Source: Zygnema circumcarinatum (lineage: Eukaryota > Streptophyta > Zygnematophyceae > Zygnematales > Zygnemataceae). Taken from it: 64,000 nt of DNA. Below, piece by piece: positions 10,901 to 23,000 of this stretch (position 1 is the first letter of the stretch; every line of letters begins with the position of its first letter). A program made the translations under genes and the position numbers. The stretch is from assembly GCA_037447605.1 (NCBI GenBank), contig CM074811.1, positions 911,965-975,964 of the forward strand. Reading direction: 5' to 3'. The notes under the pieces are model-generated. The model was not told where the DNA came from. It ran no database searches and was given only the letters and a program-made list of their open reading frames with translations.

Positions 10901-13900
10901 CATCCGGTTCTCTCCTTCCCCGTCTGACTGCAGCATTGAAAGGTTCTGCACGTGACGTGACGGCACACAAGGAAAAGTGTAAGACCAAAATGTACCGGGG
11001 GCCACGTGTCGGGGAGAGATCAGCAGATACGAGAGGAGAGCAGAGAGAAGGTGAGGTTCAAGAGGAGGAGGGAGAGGCAAACAAAGCAGAGGAAACGGAC
11101 ATGGGGAGTGAAATGAAAATCAAGAGACTAAAGGCAATACTGGGCAATGAAGGCAATACTGGAGGAGGTTCAGAGCTTCATGTTGAATGAAAATGAAAAA
11201 CTATTTAGCAGCTAGTCCTATGACTCTCCGACAAAAAGCAGTGTCACAGCGAACAAGCACTGAAGTTATGCCACCAGTCTTACAAGCCAAGGTGAGCATT
11301 CATGATTGCAGACCCTGCAGATGCTAAACTGAACAATCTAGTACAAATATGTGTATGCTTTGGTTGTCTCCAAACTAAGTGAAAAGTTCTAGACTAAGGT
11401 TTGGCCTCCATGTGCAAATCTGTTTAGCCAATAGTGTACATCCTATTATGCATTGTCCCATCATTCCACCTCCCGCGAATCTTGAATCTTGACTTTACCT
11501 GATCTTGCGCAACCTGAAGGATTGGCAGGTGGCTGCCATGCACAAGCTTCCTGCACTGACGGTTTGGCAATTGTTGCAGATACTGTTGAAGGAGATTTTA
11601 GGACGAGATCAAGGGAACAAGAAATTGCAGATTTATTGTGGCGTCGGCAACACGATATGAATTCCAAATTTCCATAAACAGACCCTCGGAATCCTTGACG
11701 ACTTCGTTGATTCGCTTCATCATTAACTTCCTTCAACTGCATGTAGTCCAGTTTCGTGAATACAATTGGTTAGCCCATTTAAATAAAAAATTGCTTAATG
11801 GCATATATCCTGGCTTATCTCAGCAATTGACGGCACTCAAATGATTCATGAAAACCTAGCCATCGATGAGTGAAAAACAAGGTATAATGCTGTTCGCCTA
11901 CCCCTCCACTTCGCTATACTGTCATCAGATACCCCAAGATTTACGGAACAGAAGGTATTCATGCAGATGCACACTCGTACAGAGCGCACACACAAAAGGG
12001 TGTGCCCTTCACATCTTCAATAAACTGAATAACTGAAGCATCGAGCTCTTAACTCCAAAGCTCTTACCTCACCTAGTTATTTAGAGCCGATATGCCAATG
12101 AGAACCCCCATGTCTACCAACACATGCAAGCCCCGTTCAGCAGCATAGAATAAGCGAACATTGACATCATACCTCCATGGTGAGTCCTTCCTTCCGAGCA
12201 CAAAGTGGATGATAGGCCACGCAGCAGTTTTTGACTGTGCATTGGATGCATGCTCCATATGGCACGTGGCAAATAGAGCATAGAAGCTTCCACCGGGCCT
12301 GAAGACAACAACCAATTGTCCCACTCGTCCCTCTTAATTGTCTACTTCTCGACTCTATCTTGAAATAGGAATGAATAGCATTCGGAGAACCGACCACTCA
12401 AACCTTACGAGCGAAATTCTGTTACAAGCATACGTGATACACCGGAGCTTAAGGAGAACAGCTTCAGCAATGTACCTTATTAATTCCCGCAACCCCTCGG
12501 ATGACTTTCAGGCCTTCAAACATCGTTTCTGATAAGACAAAGAAACAGCCCATTTGTCAGCTGCTTGTTCAGAAAACGAACATCGAAAGATATAAGGACA
12601 CCTCCCAAAAAAAAATAATAATAATTCCAGTGCAGTACTGTAATACAAGCACTGGCCTAGGAGAACCAAACAGTCTAGCTTCAGCGATTTAGATTCAGGA
12701 CAAGGCAAGATAAGAGTCATGAGGTCTACCCGGTATCCAGATTGCACATGCGACGTGGGCCCAATTCCCATCCGAAGTCTTTTTCATTGCGCCACCTGCA
12801 AAGATCCCCTTCAAAGGATTGAATTCCTCTGATGGATGGCTATAAGCTAAATTTTTTTTACCATTTTTCACAATGCAACCAAAATGTAATTTGTATTGAG
12901 GCTAGAATAGAGTGTGGTTTTGCAGGCCTGAAAACGCACCTTGCACCGGACACAAGCAGCAGGGGGGAGCTGCTTCTGGAGTGTAAGCATCGCAAACATC
13001 ACATAGCCAGAGATCGCCATCGGGCTGCGCATCCACACCGTAGCAGTCCATATGAACCTGCTTGAATAAGCGGACGAATATGGGGTAAATAGCGTCACAC
13101 TGCTAAAGTCTTCCGGATATACCTTAAACGCTTGTAAATCACAAAATATACTGTCAATGCTAGTTTGTTTCACCTACCCTAACGAATCCTCGCCTTGTTC
13201 TTCTCTAGATAGTCGTGAGGGGATTACTCAAACTCAGACATCACACATTTCCAGCGCAGGCATACGCGTCTAAGGGCATTTTTTACATCTGACAAGACTC
13301 TTTGTGGTCACAATGGGAATGAGGGGAGGACCGTAGCCCACCATCATGCGACAGCTGTCGCAGTGTAGTAGCTGATTGTCTTCATATTCCTGTTTTACAC
13401 ATCCATCCACCAATCAAGAAGCCTTAGTGACACTGTCAAACAAAGAGTAAACAACCTGTGATTCACCAAAGTATGTGTCAAGTTATCAGCCATGCATTCA
13501 CAAAAAGAATGACATGATCCATAGCAGGACAGTGTCCAGCATAATCCACCTGCAAGGTTCACCAACTACAATGAAGTGGTTGAGGCTCTCCAGTGAATTT
13601 CACAAAAGGACCCCCCATGAAGCACAAGATGACAAACATACGGCCTTTCATGACCAATATTTCAATATGGCAAACCAATAGGTGCACAACAATCACACGG
13701 GTGAAAGCTAGCACGCTCATCCAGGATTCTCTTTCGGTCACTTTTAAAATTGAGGCCACGAAAGTGCCCTATGTCACCAATGAGGTTCATTTTTTTGACA
13801 CTGACCTCGTGGATGTAACACACCGAGCACCGATCACCATGTTGCCACGTGTACTTTTGTGGGGAATAACCAGCCGGCACCACCGCCTGCTCTGGTGGAG

Positions 13901-16900
13901 AAGTGAGCCAAGCCTGAAACTTTGTGCACTTCTTTGCATTCGGGAGAGCCTGGCAGTGCAAAAACAAAAACAAAAACAAAAACAACACGCTTAGCTCCTT
14001 CAGCTCTTACTTGACTTTTACTGAAATTGTTTGTGTCCTGTTATTGGCAGTAGCTATGCGTGGTTGATCGAAGGCTGATCATCCTCATCACTCGGAATCC
14101 TCAAAGAAAAATGCCTCTCATGTAGTTCCATTTAGATATACCAAATTTCGAAGTCTCTTCACGATCGACAGGAGACACATGAGCATTGACAAAGGAACTT
14201 CACGCACCTAACTTGCTAGAACAACATTCCAATTTTAATTTGGGGCCAAAGTTTCGTTCCCACGACTTATTCCTGGCCCAGGTCCTTCTTGTTTGAAGCA
14301 AAAAATTGATCCATAGTACGGAATCAGTGGACCAACGATGCTCGAGAATATAATTTAAGTGAAAGGGTAGAGAAGGTAGACTGCGTGTTCTTGTTAAGCA
14401 CCTGAATCATGCGGGCCACCTGTCGGAGGGCGAAGCCAAACTGTGCGGGACCACTATTGATGAAATGGGAAGGCAACTCCTCCACTGTAATCCGGTTACT
14501 CTGCAGCAGCTTTTCCTTCGCATGAATCACACGATTTTGCAAGGTGGTCCAGCATCTCCCTGGATTGTCGGCTTCCACCTGTACAGAGTTCAAAGAGGAT
14601 GCTTATGTTAATTGTTGCTATCCCCAAATTTTGCCTAACAGACTAATAATCTTTATTGCATCGAAAAAATGTCGAAATCCAAAAAATCTAATTGGTCTGA
14701 ACTGCTTTCACAGTTAGGGGGAAAGATAGCATAGAACCTTATAGTCAATACGCCATAGCCTCCTCACCTGATAAAAGAGACTCCACATATTTAATGAAGA
14801 AAAGAAAGTTTACTAAGTCAGCTGATCGATGTTAAACCTTTAGAAACACTGATGAAATTAAAATGCACATAAGGAGGCCATTGGAGTTGGCAATAGTCAC
14901 AAACAATATCTCACCGGCTTCCCATCCACAGGGGTAACACGGAAAACAAGTTTTCCACTTTTGCGCAGAATTTCCATACGGTACTCCACCAACTGCGTAA
15001 CATCTGCCATCCATGTTTAAGACCCCAAAACTTTTACAGAGTGAGTTCCTCCTCAATGGTAGGGCCAAAGATAGCAGAATATCCACTACCAATGAGAAAG
15101 GAATGCTACCCGCCCCTCTAACTTTACACTAAGAGCATTATGGGCATGCATTGAAAGGCCATTCTACAATGTGCTATAAAACACATTAAAACACATTTTT
15201 TATGTGTTAAAAAACTGAAATCCTGAGTGTCTCTTCGTTTGTCCTGTGCCCTCGTCTGTTTCGTTTGTTATTTCATAGGAGGAAAACCAGAGAGATTTAT
15301 GATTGCAGACTAGCCTCCTTCAAGGCAAAGTCACCTCCCACCTTTGGAGGAAGGAAACTTCCGCATAGCCATGTATCCCTCCGGCCAGATATATTTGTCA
15401 GAATGAAAATGTTCCGAATCAGTAACCACCTTTCCTGCCCATAAACCCCTCTCCCTGCGCTTTCCTTTGAGCCGCATCACAGGCGGGAATGGGTATGAAT
15501 GCTGAACGTAGGTGTGCAAGGCAAAAGTATAAATGCAAGAGATGAGAAAGCATCGGTCACGTGGGTCTCAGGAAAATTCCAACAAACGCACCGAGACTGA
15601 GGACGGTGAGGGGTCCTACGACTAATGGCATCTGGGGCTGTTGAAACATGTTCTCAGCCTTTCCCTCCACCTCCTCTCCGTCATCCACAGAACCATATAT
15701 AACTGTGTTTCCAACAGAGCTAGCCATTTGAGGCGGCACAACGTTCTCTGTCAAATACCTGTTCAGAGACCAAAAAACAAGATGGGTCTTTAAAGTTAGC
15801 AAATCACTTAGCAGTAGAGACTTTCAACGGTTGTGAACCTTCGCATCCTTCGCAATTTTACTTTGTTAGCCTCCTCTAGCTCCAAACCCTGTCCCGTTCG
15901 TGATGTGTATTTGACTGTTCTGAATACCCTTCCCAACCCTGACAGCCTGCCAACACAGTTTTATGCAAGGCTGCCATCATACGCACAGAAAAAGGAAGAC
16001 TTCGAAAAAAAAAAAATGCAATGAAAAAGAGGTAGAAAAACTAAAGGGGGGATTCCTCACCTCTCCAGCTGTTCCAAGGCTTGCAGAAAGGCTGGGGAAT
16101 GGCTTTTCGTGTGGAAGCGAGCTTCAAGTCCCCAAGAAAGGCGATGACAGCTTCGGCGGCTTTGTACAGCGAATTCGAATGTTCCAAAAAATTGCAAAGC
16201 CACTTTCGAAGGACCGTGGTCTCGGGCCCCCTTCAAACCAGCTGCTATGGCATGCTCTTCATCCAGCACCATTGCCGGCCAATCGGGAAATCCTGAAAAC
16301 AGGTCATTGAATTCACAAGGGATTTCCAAAAGATGTCATTTAAGAGATGTACATACACCAGCGGAAGATTGAAACGTCAGAGGAGAAGCTGTAGGCCTAC
16401 TTAAGTGCTTTGCAGTTACTATGGGCAAAAGCTCCGATGCAAATAAAAAGTTTACTGCATTTTCTGACATATGCTATTTTCTTCCACCTGCCCACCTTGA
16501 CATATTACCACGCCTTCAGGTATTTGTGACAACTGTTCAGCAAGATGCCTGACCATCTACGACAGCAAGCTACGAGATTACCTTTCACTTTACTCCACAC
16601 AAGTTCCCCGTGGCAAAACTCTGGCTGCTTCTCGACTTGTTTACTGGACAGCATTGGTCGGCCAGTTTCGTTTATTCCATCCTCGAAGGAATTACATTTC
16701 CTGATATCTTGCACTACTGCTTTACCACTTGTCACATCCAAATGTTCGGATGGAGTCACCAGCAACTTAACACGCTCGTTTGAAAGCAGTAGCCATTCAG
16801 ACTCCGACTCTTCATACAATACCTGCGTAGAGAAGGTCACAACAGATCACACCACATGCCTTAGCATTTTTGAAACATGTTTCACTTCAGTTCAATGATA

Positions 16901-19061
16901 GGAAACCATCAAGCATTATGGAAGAAATCCTGCAGTAATCAAAACAAGTTCAGAGGAACGATTTCAAAAATGCTACAATCGCCAGAACCCATCCCCTGAT
17001 TAAAGCTCTATCACTAAATCCCGACTTCAAGTGCGCCGAGAGGCCTTGTCGGGTTCTTCGAGTTTAGGGCAACTTCAGCAGTGTTGACCATAAAAGCCTA
17101 AATGGATTGTTTTTATAACTTGCAAGAACTTTCTGGCGATAAATCACCAAATTGAACTTATAATCCTCAATATAGTACAACCCCCTCCCTCCCTTCCTCC
17201 CTCAAACGGTTCAGGCATGCCACAACCACTACTGTATGTGATGAAAAAGGTCCGCAGAAAAAGGTCGAACACATTTCGTACAAATGTTCCTAGACAACAG
17301 CCTGAATTCTGCTTCTTCTCATGAATTTATTTTACCGAAACATGATCCCACATTCCTGCACAGTCGTTCGAAGGACCATAAACATACCTTGTACTTGCCC
17401 GTTGCACTGTTGTATTCATGCACTACTCCAGGATACCATTGAACATCCAATGGCCAAAATATCTGAAATGCGTTACCAGACATGTGACTCAGAAAGAACA
17501 TCATTCAAAGGCACTAAGCCATATACTTCATCGTACATAGCAATTCAGGTTGGATGATCCCCACCAACCACGTGTCGCATATCCAATTCACTAACAAACA
17601 AGCAATGTTTCCGATTCGCAATGTTTTCGTTTCCGATTTTGCTTTGCAAACAAACCCTCAGATACTAATTACGAGAGTTTTGAGGGTAAGGGGGGATAGG
17701 GCGACCATTGAATGAACCACACAGCACAATGCGAATTAGACTCAGTGATTGCTCAAGTCTTAACCTTGCTCTGCTTACATGACACCAAAGATGCCTCCCT
17801 GTGCTATTCTAGAGGCTGAGAAAAGCTTTACAACAATCAAATGACCTCAATCAATGACAGGAAAGCCCCCTAAAATGCGTCTTCATCCAAAATAACCTTT
17901 TGGGCAGTTGAAATAGAATCAGGTGTACCTTGCAAGCCCGGCCAACAAGAGCGCGATGATCGAATCCAACTAATGGCACCCTGCATGCATTTTTCCAGAA
18001 CCCAAATTCCTCAAACAAGGGCACCAAAACATGAAAACTATATGTCCGTGCCTTGGTCTATAATCAAGCACGTCGCCCTATGTTATTACAACCTGCAAGC
18101 TCGTGCTTCCGGTTCAAGGTACCAAAGGCTTAACAGCTCGCACTAGCATGGTCTTCCGGAAGCATCCAGCTCCTTGATTTCCGATACTTAACTTGCAAAT
18201 AAGGTACCCAACATTTTATAAACTTTAACTACCACAGAGCACCCCAACGTGCAGCGTGCCAAACAGTAGCCCTTGGAGAAGAGGAGACAAAAAGGAGGAG
18301 ATGACTTACTCCTGCCAGTACTTCTTTAACTTTGCCGCTACTTCAAACTCTTTTGCTGCAAGAGTCAAGCTCGCATTCCTTGACGTCATTTCATCCTTCC
18401 TCGTTTGGCTTTTTGTTTTAAATTCATTCTTTCCCTGCTTTGGCTTGCCTCTCGCGCGCTTTACAGGCGGAGTGTGCAGAAGCTTGTCCATGACCATCTC
18501 AACCTCATCTTTACGAGCCTTCTTTTTACATGTTTCTTCGCGTTGCATCTTCAGTTGTTGAAGGTCAAAATATTGGTTGACAGGACATCTCCGTTTCTTC
18601 GCATCTGGACTGCTCACAATCTGGCAATTCAGGTTTGCATCGGAGCTCAATCCTGTGGAGCCCCTATTTCCGGATGCATGCTCTACGCCCTCGGCAGTCC
18701 GTGACTCGCAGCTCTGCCTCACTTCCACTTCTAGACGGAGCAACCTTTCCTCAGTCGCTCCTCCTGCTGCTGCTGCTGCATCCTCCTCTGATCGCCTCCG
18801 CTTGTAGAAGGAGCGCACTGTTACTACATTCCGTATTTTATGGCTGGCTTGACCTCCTCCTATTTCCCCAGACTTCCCTTTCCTTTTACTCAGAGACCTC
18901 GCACTTCCGTCGTTTATTTCAGTCACAACTGTTCCGCTTTGACTGACTGACTCGCCGACAGTTGGAACTGTCAAAGTCTCCATCGCAGGAGGCCTCTCCT
19001 CCTCCGACTCCAGATCGCATGTTAGACAAAGCTCCGTGCTGCAGATGTTGCCGGTACACAT
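7959..19061 (-). CDS. ATX1: ATX1/ATX2-type trithorax histone H3K4 methyltransferase
   Basis: A nuclear SET-domain chromatin protein. In this family it methylates histone H3 lysine 4 and activates developmental genes. Modules appear in ATX order along the minus strand. A basic N-terminal exon (19061-18310) is followed by a Tudor-like KIFWPLDVQWYPG segment (17462-17388). PWWP is split over 16822-16582 and 16292-16061 (GELVWSKVKG, FPDWPAMV, QFFGTFEF). Next come FYRN (about 15430-15340, DKYIWPEGYMAMRKF) and FYRC (about 15000-14340). The PHD finger (about 13840-12930) has HCDSCRMMV and DLWLCDVC. The extended PHD (about 12790-12170) has NWAHVACAIWIPG and VAYHPLCAR. SET starts at GKSAIHGWGLFAKAKHKAGDM (about 10200). 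It continues with IEYAGEVVRP (about 9725), exon 9179-9084 (NHSC) and exon 8648-8545 (PNCYSRVV, GEELTYDY). The post-SET exon 8091-7959 gives CHCGSAVCRGVVN. Catalytic SET motifs are intact. Several internal exon borders are approximate. It could equally be called ATX2. Confidence 0.92.
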
Positions 19062-19932
19062 GATTCAATGTAACTCTTCAAAAATAAAATATCCTCACGC
19101 AATATTCTGTTGATGCGTTGGCCCCTCAAGGCATCTACCACACAACATCTCCCCCTTCTCTCCTCTGCATCCTCCCCTGCAATGTAGCAGCATACCTTCC
19201 TTTTTCCAAACCCTAAATTATGCCCTGCCCAACTGCTCCTCCTGCTTTCCTGCCCCTATATACTCTCTCCCTAAATATATATACACGCCCTATATACTGT
19301 GTCAGCAGCAGCAGTCCTCAAATAATTAGAAAGTAAGAAAGGGCGCCAAATATTACAGGAGGTATACAATTGAAAAGTGGCAAACAACAAAGTCACATTT
19401 TGGCTCCCTAATTGAAAAAGCCTCTTATTTTTTTGAAGTCCTCCGGCGCGAAAACTTGCCCTTTTGGCGTTCTATGTGAAAATCAAGTAGCCGTCCCGAA
19501 TCTTCCGCATTTTACGGGAACGGGAGCATAGATCTCCAGTGGACCGTTTGCTAAAATCCTTTTTGAATGCCCAAATTTTTCTCAACCGCCGTCGGCGACG
19601 GAATTTGTTTTTGATTTATATGGCCAATCACAACATGTCACGTGAGAAATTTTTCCACGTGTTTGTCTCCTATTGGCTGTACACCTGAAATCGTACTTTT
19701 TCAGATGCCCGCCCCGAGCCGAGTCCGAGACCCGCTTCTGTACGGCGTCTGCGACCGTTTGAGTGACCGTAGAGAAAGTACATTTGAATCGTACGAATGG
19801 TGCCGTACGGCATGGGCCGTACGGTGGGCTCATGCATATATTGAGGCCATGGAGGATGGCAGCCATGGGGGCTGAGGCTGGAAGAGGAAGGGAGGAGAGG
19901 GAGTTGGAGGGAGGGAGGGAGGGAGGCCGGCC
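19062..19932. promoter_or_regulatory. Divergent promoter region between ATX and LRR-kinase genes
   Basis: About 870 bp separate the two start codons. It holds an AAACCCTAA telo-box near 19208, TATATATA-like sequence near 19275-19300, and a CGTACG/CCGTAC cluster at about 19785-19825, just before the kinase start. GA-rich sequence with several upstream ATGs precedes the kinase ATG. The core promoters were not defined further. Confidence 0.5.
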
Positions 19933-20017
19933 ATGGCGGCCAGGGACAGCCTCAAGGAGGCCGGGAGGGTCTTTAAGGGGGAATGTACCCTCGAGAATTC
20001 TGCCGCTGACGTCATGA
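19763..20017 (+). other. Upstream ORF overlapping the LRR-kinase start
   Basis: An 84-codon frame starts at an ATG at 19763, runs past the kinase ATG (19933) in another phase and ends at 20017. If the transcript begins upstream of 19763, ribosomes starting here would bypass the main start. It has no recognisable domain, and its Arg/Gly/Glu-rich part comes from GA-rich DNA. It may simply lie outside the transcript. Confidence 0.3.
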
Positions 20018-23000
20018 AGGGGGATGATGCCTTTGCAGACGCCATGGCTTGGCTGGAAAGGGGGGAGGGAGGAGATGGGGGGAGCAATAAGGGAGAAGAG
20101 GGAGGGGGGGTTGTCGAGGGAGAGGGAGAGGAGCTAGTTGGTGGAGAGGAAATTCTGCGAGGAGAGAGCTGTGATTCAGATGCTGCGTTTGAGAAGAAGG
20201 ACGGGGCGCTAGGAGAAGTGTTGGACATATCGCCTTTGAGAGAGGACCTGTCTGAAGGTTTGACTCAGGATGGCTTGTCTGGGAATTATTCTGATACGAA
20301 AGAGATGTATTTGTATGACAACTCGTTTACAGTTGTACCGGGAGATATTGGCAAATTCTACAATATGAGGGTGCTGAAACTGTTTTCAAACCAGGTATTC
20401 GCCGTTACCAAGTGCGCATGCACAGCATCTCTCAATATGGTTGAAGAAAGGCCGCTTCGCTCACAACTCCAATTGATTAGGGCGTGATTCTCCTGCGTAT
20501 TTTTCACCTTTTCTACTCCTCTTCCCTTGTAGAAAATCAAACTCCTAAGTGCCTTGTCATACTTATATTGCATAGTCTATTAGCGGGCTGAAATAAACTA
20601 TAAATTATTAGCAAGACCTACACGAGCTGAGCAGGCCGAGGTTTGACTATGCACTGCAGGTAACTCTGCTCCCTAAGGAAGCTGGAAAACTTACCAACTT
20701 GGAACAGCTGTATGTGAAATCGGATGCCACCACTCTAGCGCAGCTGCCTTCTCTTGGTGGCATGACTTCTTTAAGGTCTCTAGAGCTCCATCAAGTTCCG
20801 GCGAGGCCCTCACATTCCGTTCTTCCGCCAGACATCAGCAAGCTCAAGCATTTGCGGAAGCTGGCTGTCTGCAATTACTCCATAACGTGAGCGAAACTCC
20901 TATCGGTCTGTTTAAGTCATTATCAGGGGTTTTTGCTTCTGTTCGTAACAGGAATGGGAAAGAAAGGCTATGACTTCTTCGCTCTGCACGCAGTATGCGG
21001 CTGCAAAAAGTGATTTCGAATCAGCTAGAGGACAGCTGTGGAAGGGTTATTACTTATAAGTTTACTTATAAGTTTGAGAGGTCCGGTTTCTGTTATGGCG
21101 TTGTTGAAAATTCTTTATCGCTACAGTTTCTTTCGTTCACGGCCCTTTCGTTCTCACCAATACCAATCCAAAGTTGCCTACTTTTTCATTGTATCCATGG
21201 ACGGAGTAGGTCTTACGTAAGTGCCTAATGTCTTGTTTCTAGCGCCTTTGCAGTTCTATGCCACCAGAAATCGCGAGTCTCTCTTCCCTGGAAGAGCTGG
21301 ATTTATCATTCAACTCTTTGGCAATCCTTCCCGCAGAAATCTCCAACCTGAAATCTTTAACAAGCTTGAACGTATCCAACAACAAGCTCGAATGCCTGCC
21401 TGCCGAGCTCTCCAGTCTCGCACAGCTCAGGACCCTCGATGTTGCCAGTAATTTGTTGACTTCCTTGCAGAGCCTGGTTCTGTCATCAATGACTTCCCTG
21501 ACGACACTAAATGCACAGGTGCAAACCTTTCTTCTCGAGGCTATTTCAGAATAAGTTTTCTGCGGTCTTGCTTCCTTAGTGTGCTGTGCTAATGACCATC
21601 TTCTTTCGCATCTTTTCACAAGTTGCATATGCAACAATGATGTAAGGGTTAAGGGTGATTTTTGAGACTTTTTTTCTTGACGGGGTCGTGCATGTATTGA
21701 TGCTTATTTTTGTGTCTGACATTTTGCGGCATTTTGGTGTACAGAATAATAATATTGCGAAGGCTGAGGAGATCCCCCACTGGCTACAATGCAACCTGGA
21801 AGGCAACGGCTGGATAATGCTAGGCAGTGCCGGCAGTCCAGGATGCGAAAGTGACGAAGGTGGTGAAGTTTTCAATTCCTCAAAGGTCTCACCAGGTGAG
21901 ACTTGATTAAGCAACTTGATTTGCTGGTGTTTCATCCTTCGCCTGATTTTTGGAACGGCAGAATCAATCAATACAATTGTGAGATTTGCCGTTTCAATCC
22001 TTTGATAGGCAGTTATTTTTCAATGCACAGTCATCCTTTCTTTCCCGATTTCCGTCGTTTGGGGCAGAGGTGCCTGTTTTAACGACTTCACGAGTTGGAT
22101 GCTGTCTGTGGCCATTCATGTTGACCTTTCAGTAGGAAGGGTAAAGCCGTTTTCTCCGCCTTCAAATGCTGCGGGAGAGCAGTCGTCTAAACCACCTGGG
22201 TATTCTTTGCATAGTTTCCGTCATCAAACTAGCCACGAACGGCTGAATATTAGCAGAGTGGCGGAAGTCGAACAAGAGCGGATTGCTGACATCAATGTAG
22301 AGAGGAGTGAAGTGCGAGAAATGGAGCTACAGGGAGTGTTGTCAAGAAAGCCCACTCGACTTAGAGCAAGCTTGAGACCATACTACCAGGCAGAAAATCA
22401 GATTGAGGAAACGTCTTGCTCGTCCTTGGATAGCACTTCCCACAAGGACTTGCTCGGAAATGGTATGACATCCAACCACTGCAAAACAACAGACAGATTT
22501 GTCTCTGCTTAGTAGAGGCAGCTATGCTACAATGTGCTTCAATTCTATTTAAATGAAACATGTGTGTAATGTGCAGCGGACAGAGTCTTAGTGACAGCGT
22601 GGAAGCTGGTTGTTTTTAATCCTCCAAACGCAGGTTGTGTGCTGTATATGTAGTTTAAAAGACTGGGTTGTAACATAGGAGACACAGTTACAGGGGCAGT
22701 CATACTAATAAGCTATCTGCAAACGCATTGGATCTGATGCAGGTTTAGTCACACGGCTTGGGAGGCGGCAGAGTCATGGAGTTGATATCAGTACGAAATC
22801 TAGTAAACGGCGCCGTTGGGTTGTAAGCAATTGCGACATTTCATACAAGTACTACAGGGAGTCATTTTGTGGATTTGAAGATCGACTGCAGGACGGTTTC
22901 TATGATGCTGGTCGCCTTCTACCATTCAAAACGTTGGAGGAATTTGAAAAAGAGGAGATAGTTCTTGAGAAACGAGAAGTCATTGTTGTTGACAGGTGAG

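Noticed and set aside
16057-16200. Possible frameshift in the ATX PWWP domain (a second frame reads YKAAEAVIAFLGDLKL)
   Set aside because: The continuous frame keeps the expected 17-residue spacing between FEFA and FHTK and ends in PAFLQALEQLE like the family, so no shift is needed.
20994-21045. Extra kinase exon starting YAAAKSDF / MRLQKV
   Set aside because: Exon 2 joins 21254 directly in phase to give NYSITSMPPEIASL, a regular leucine-rich repeat; adding the piece breaks phase.
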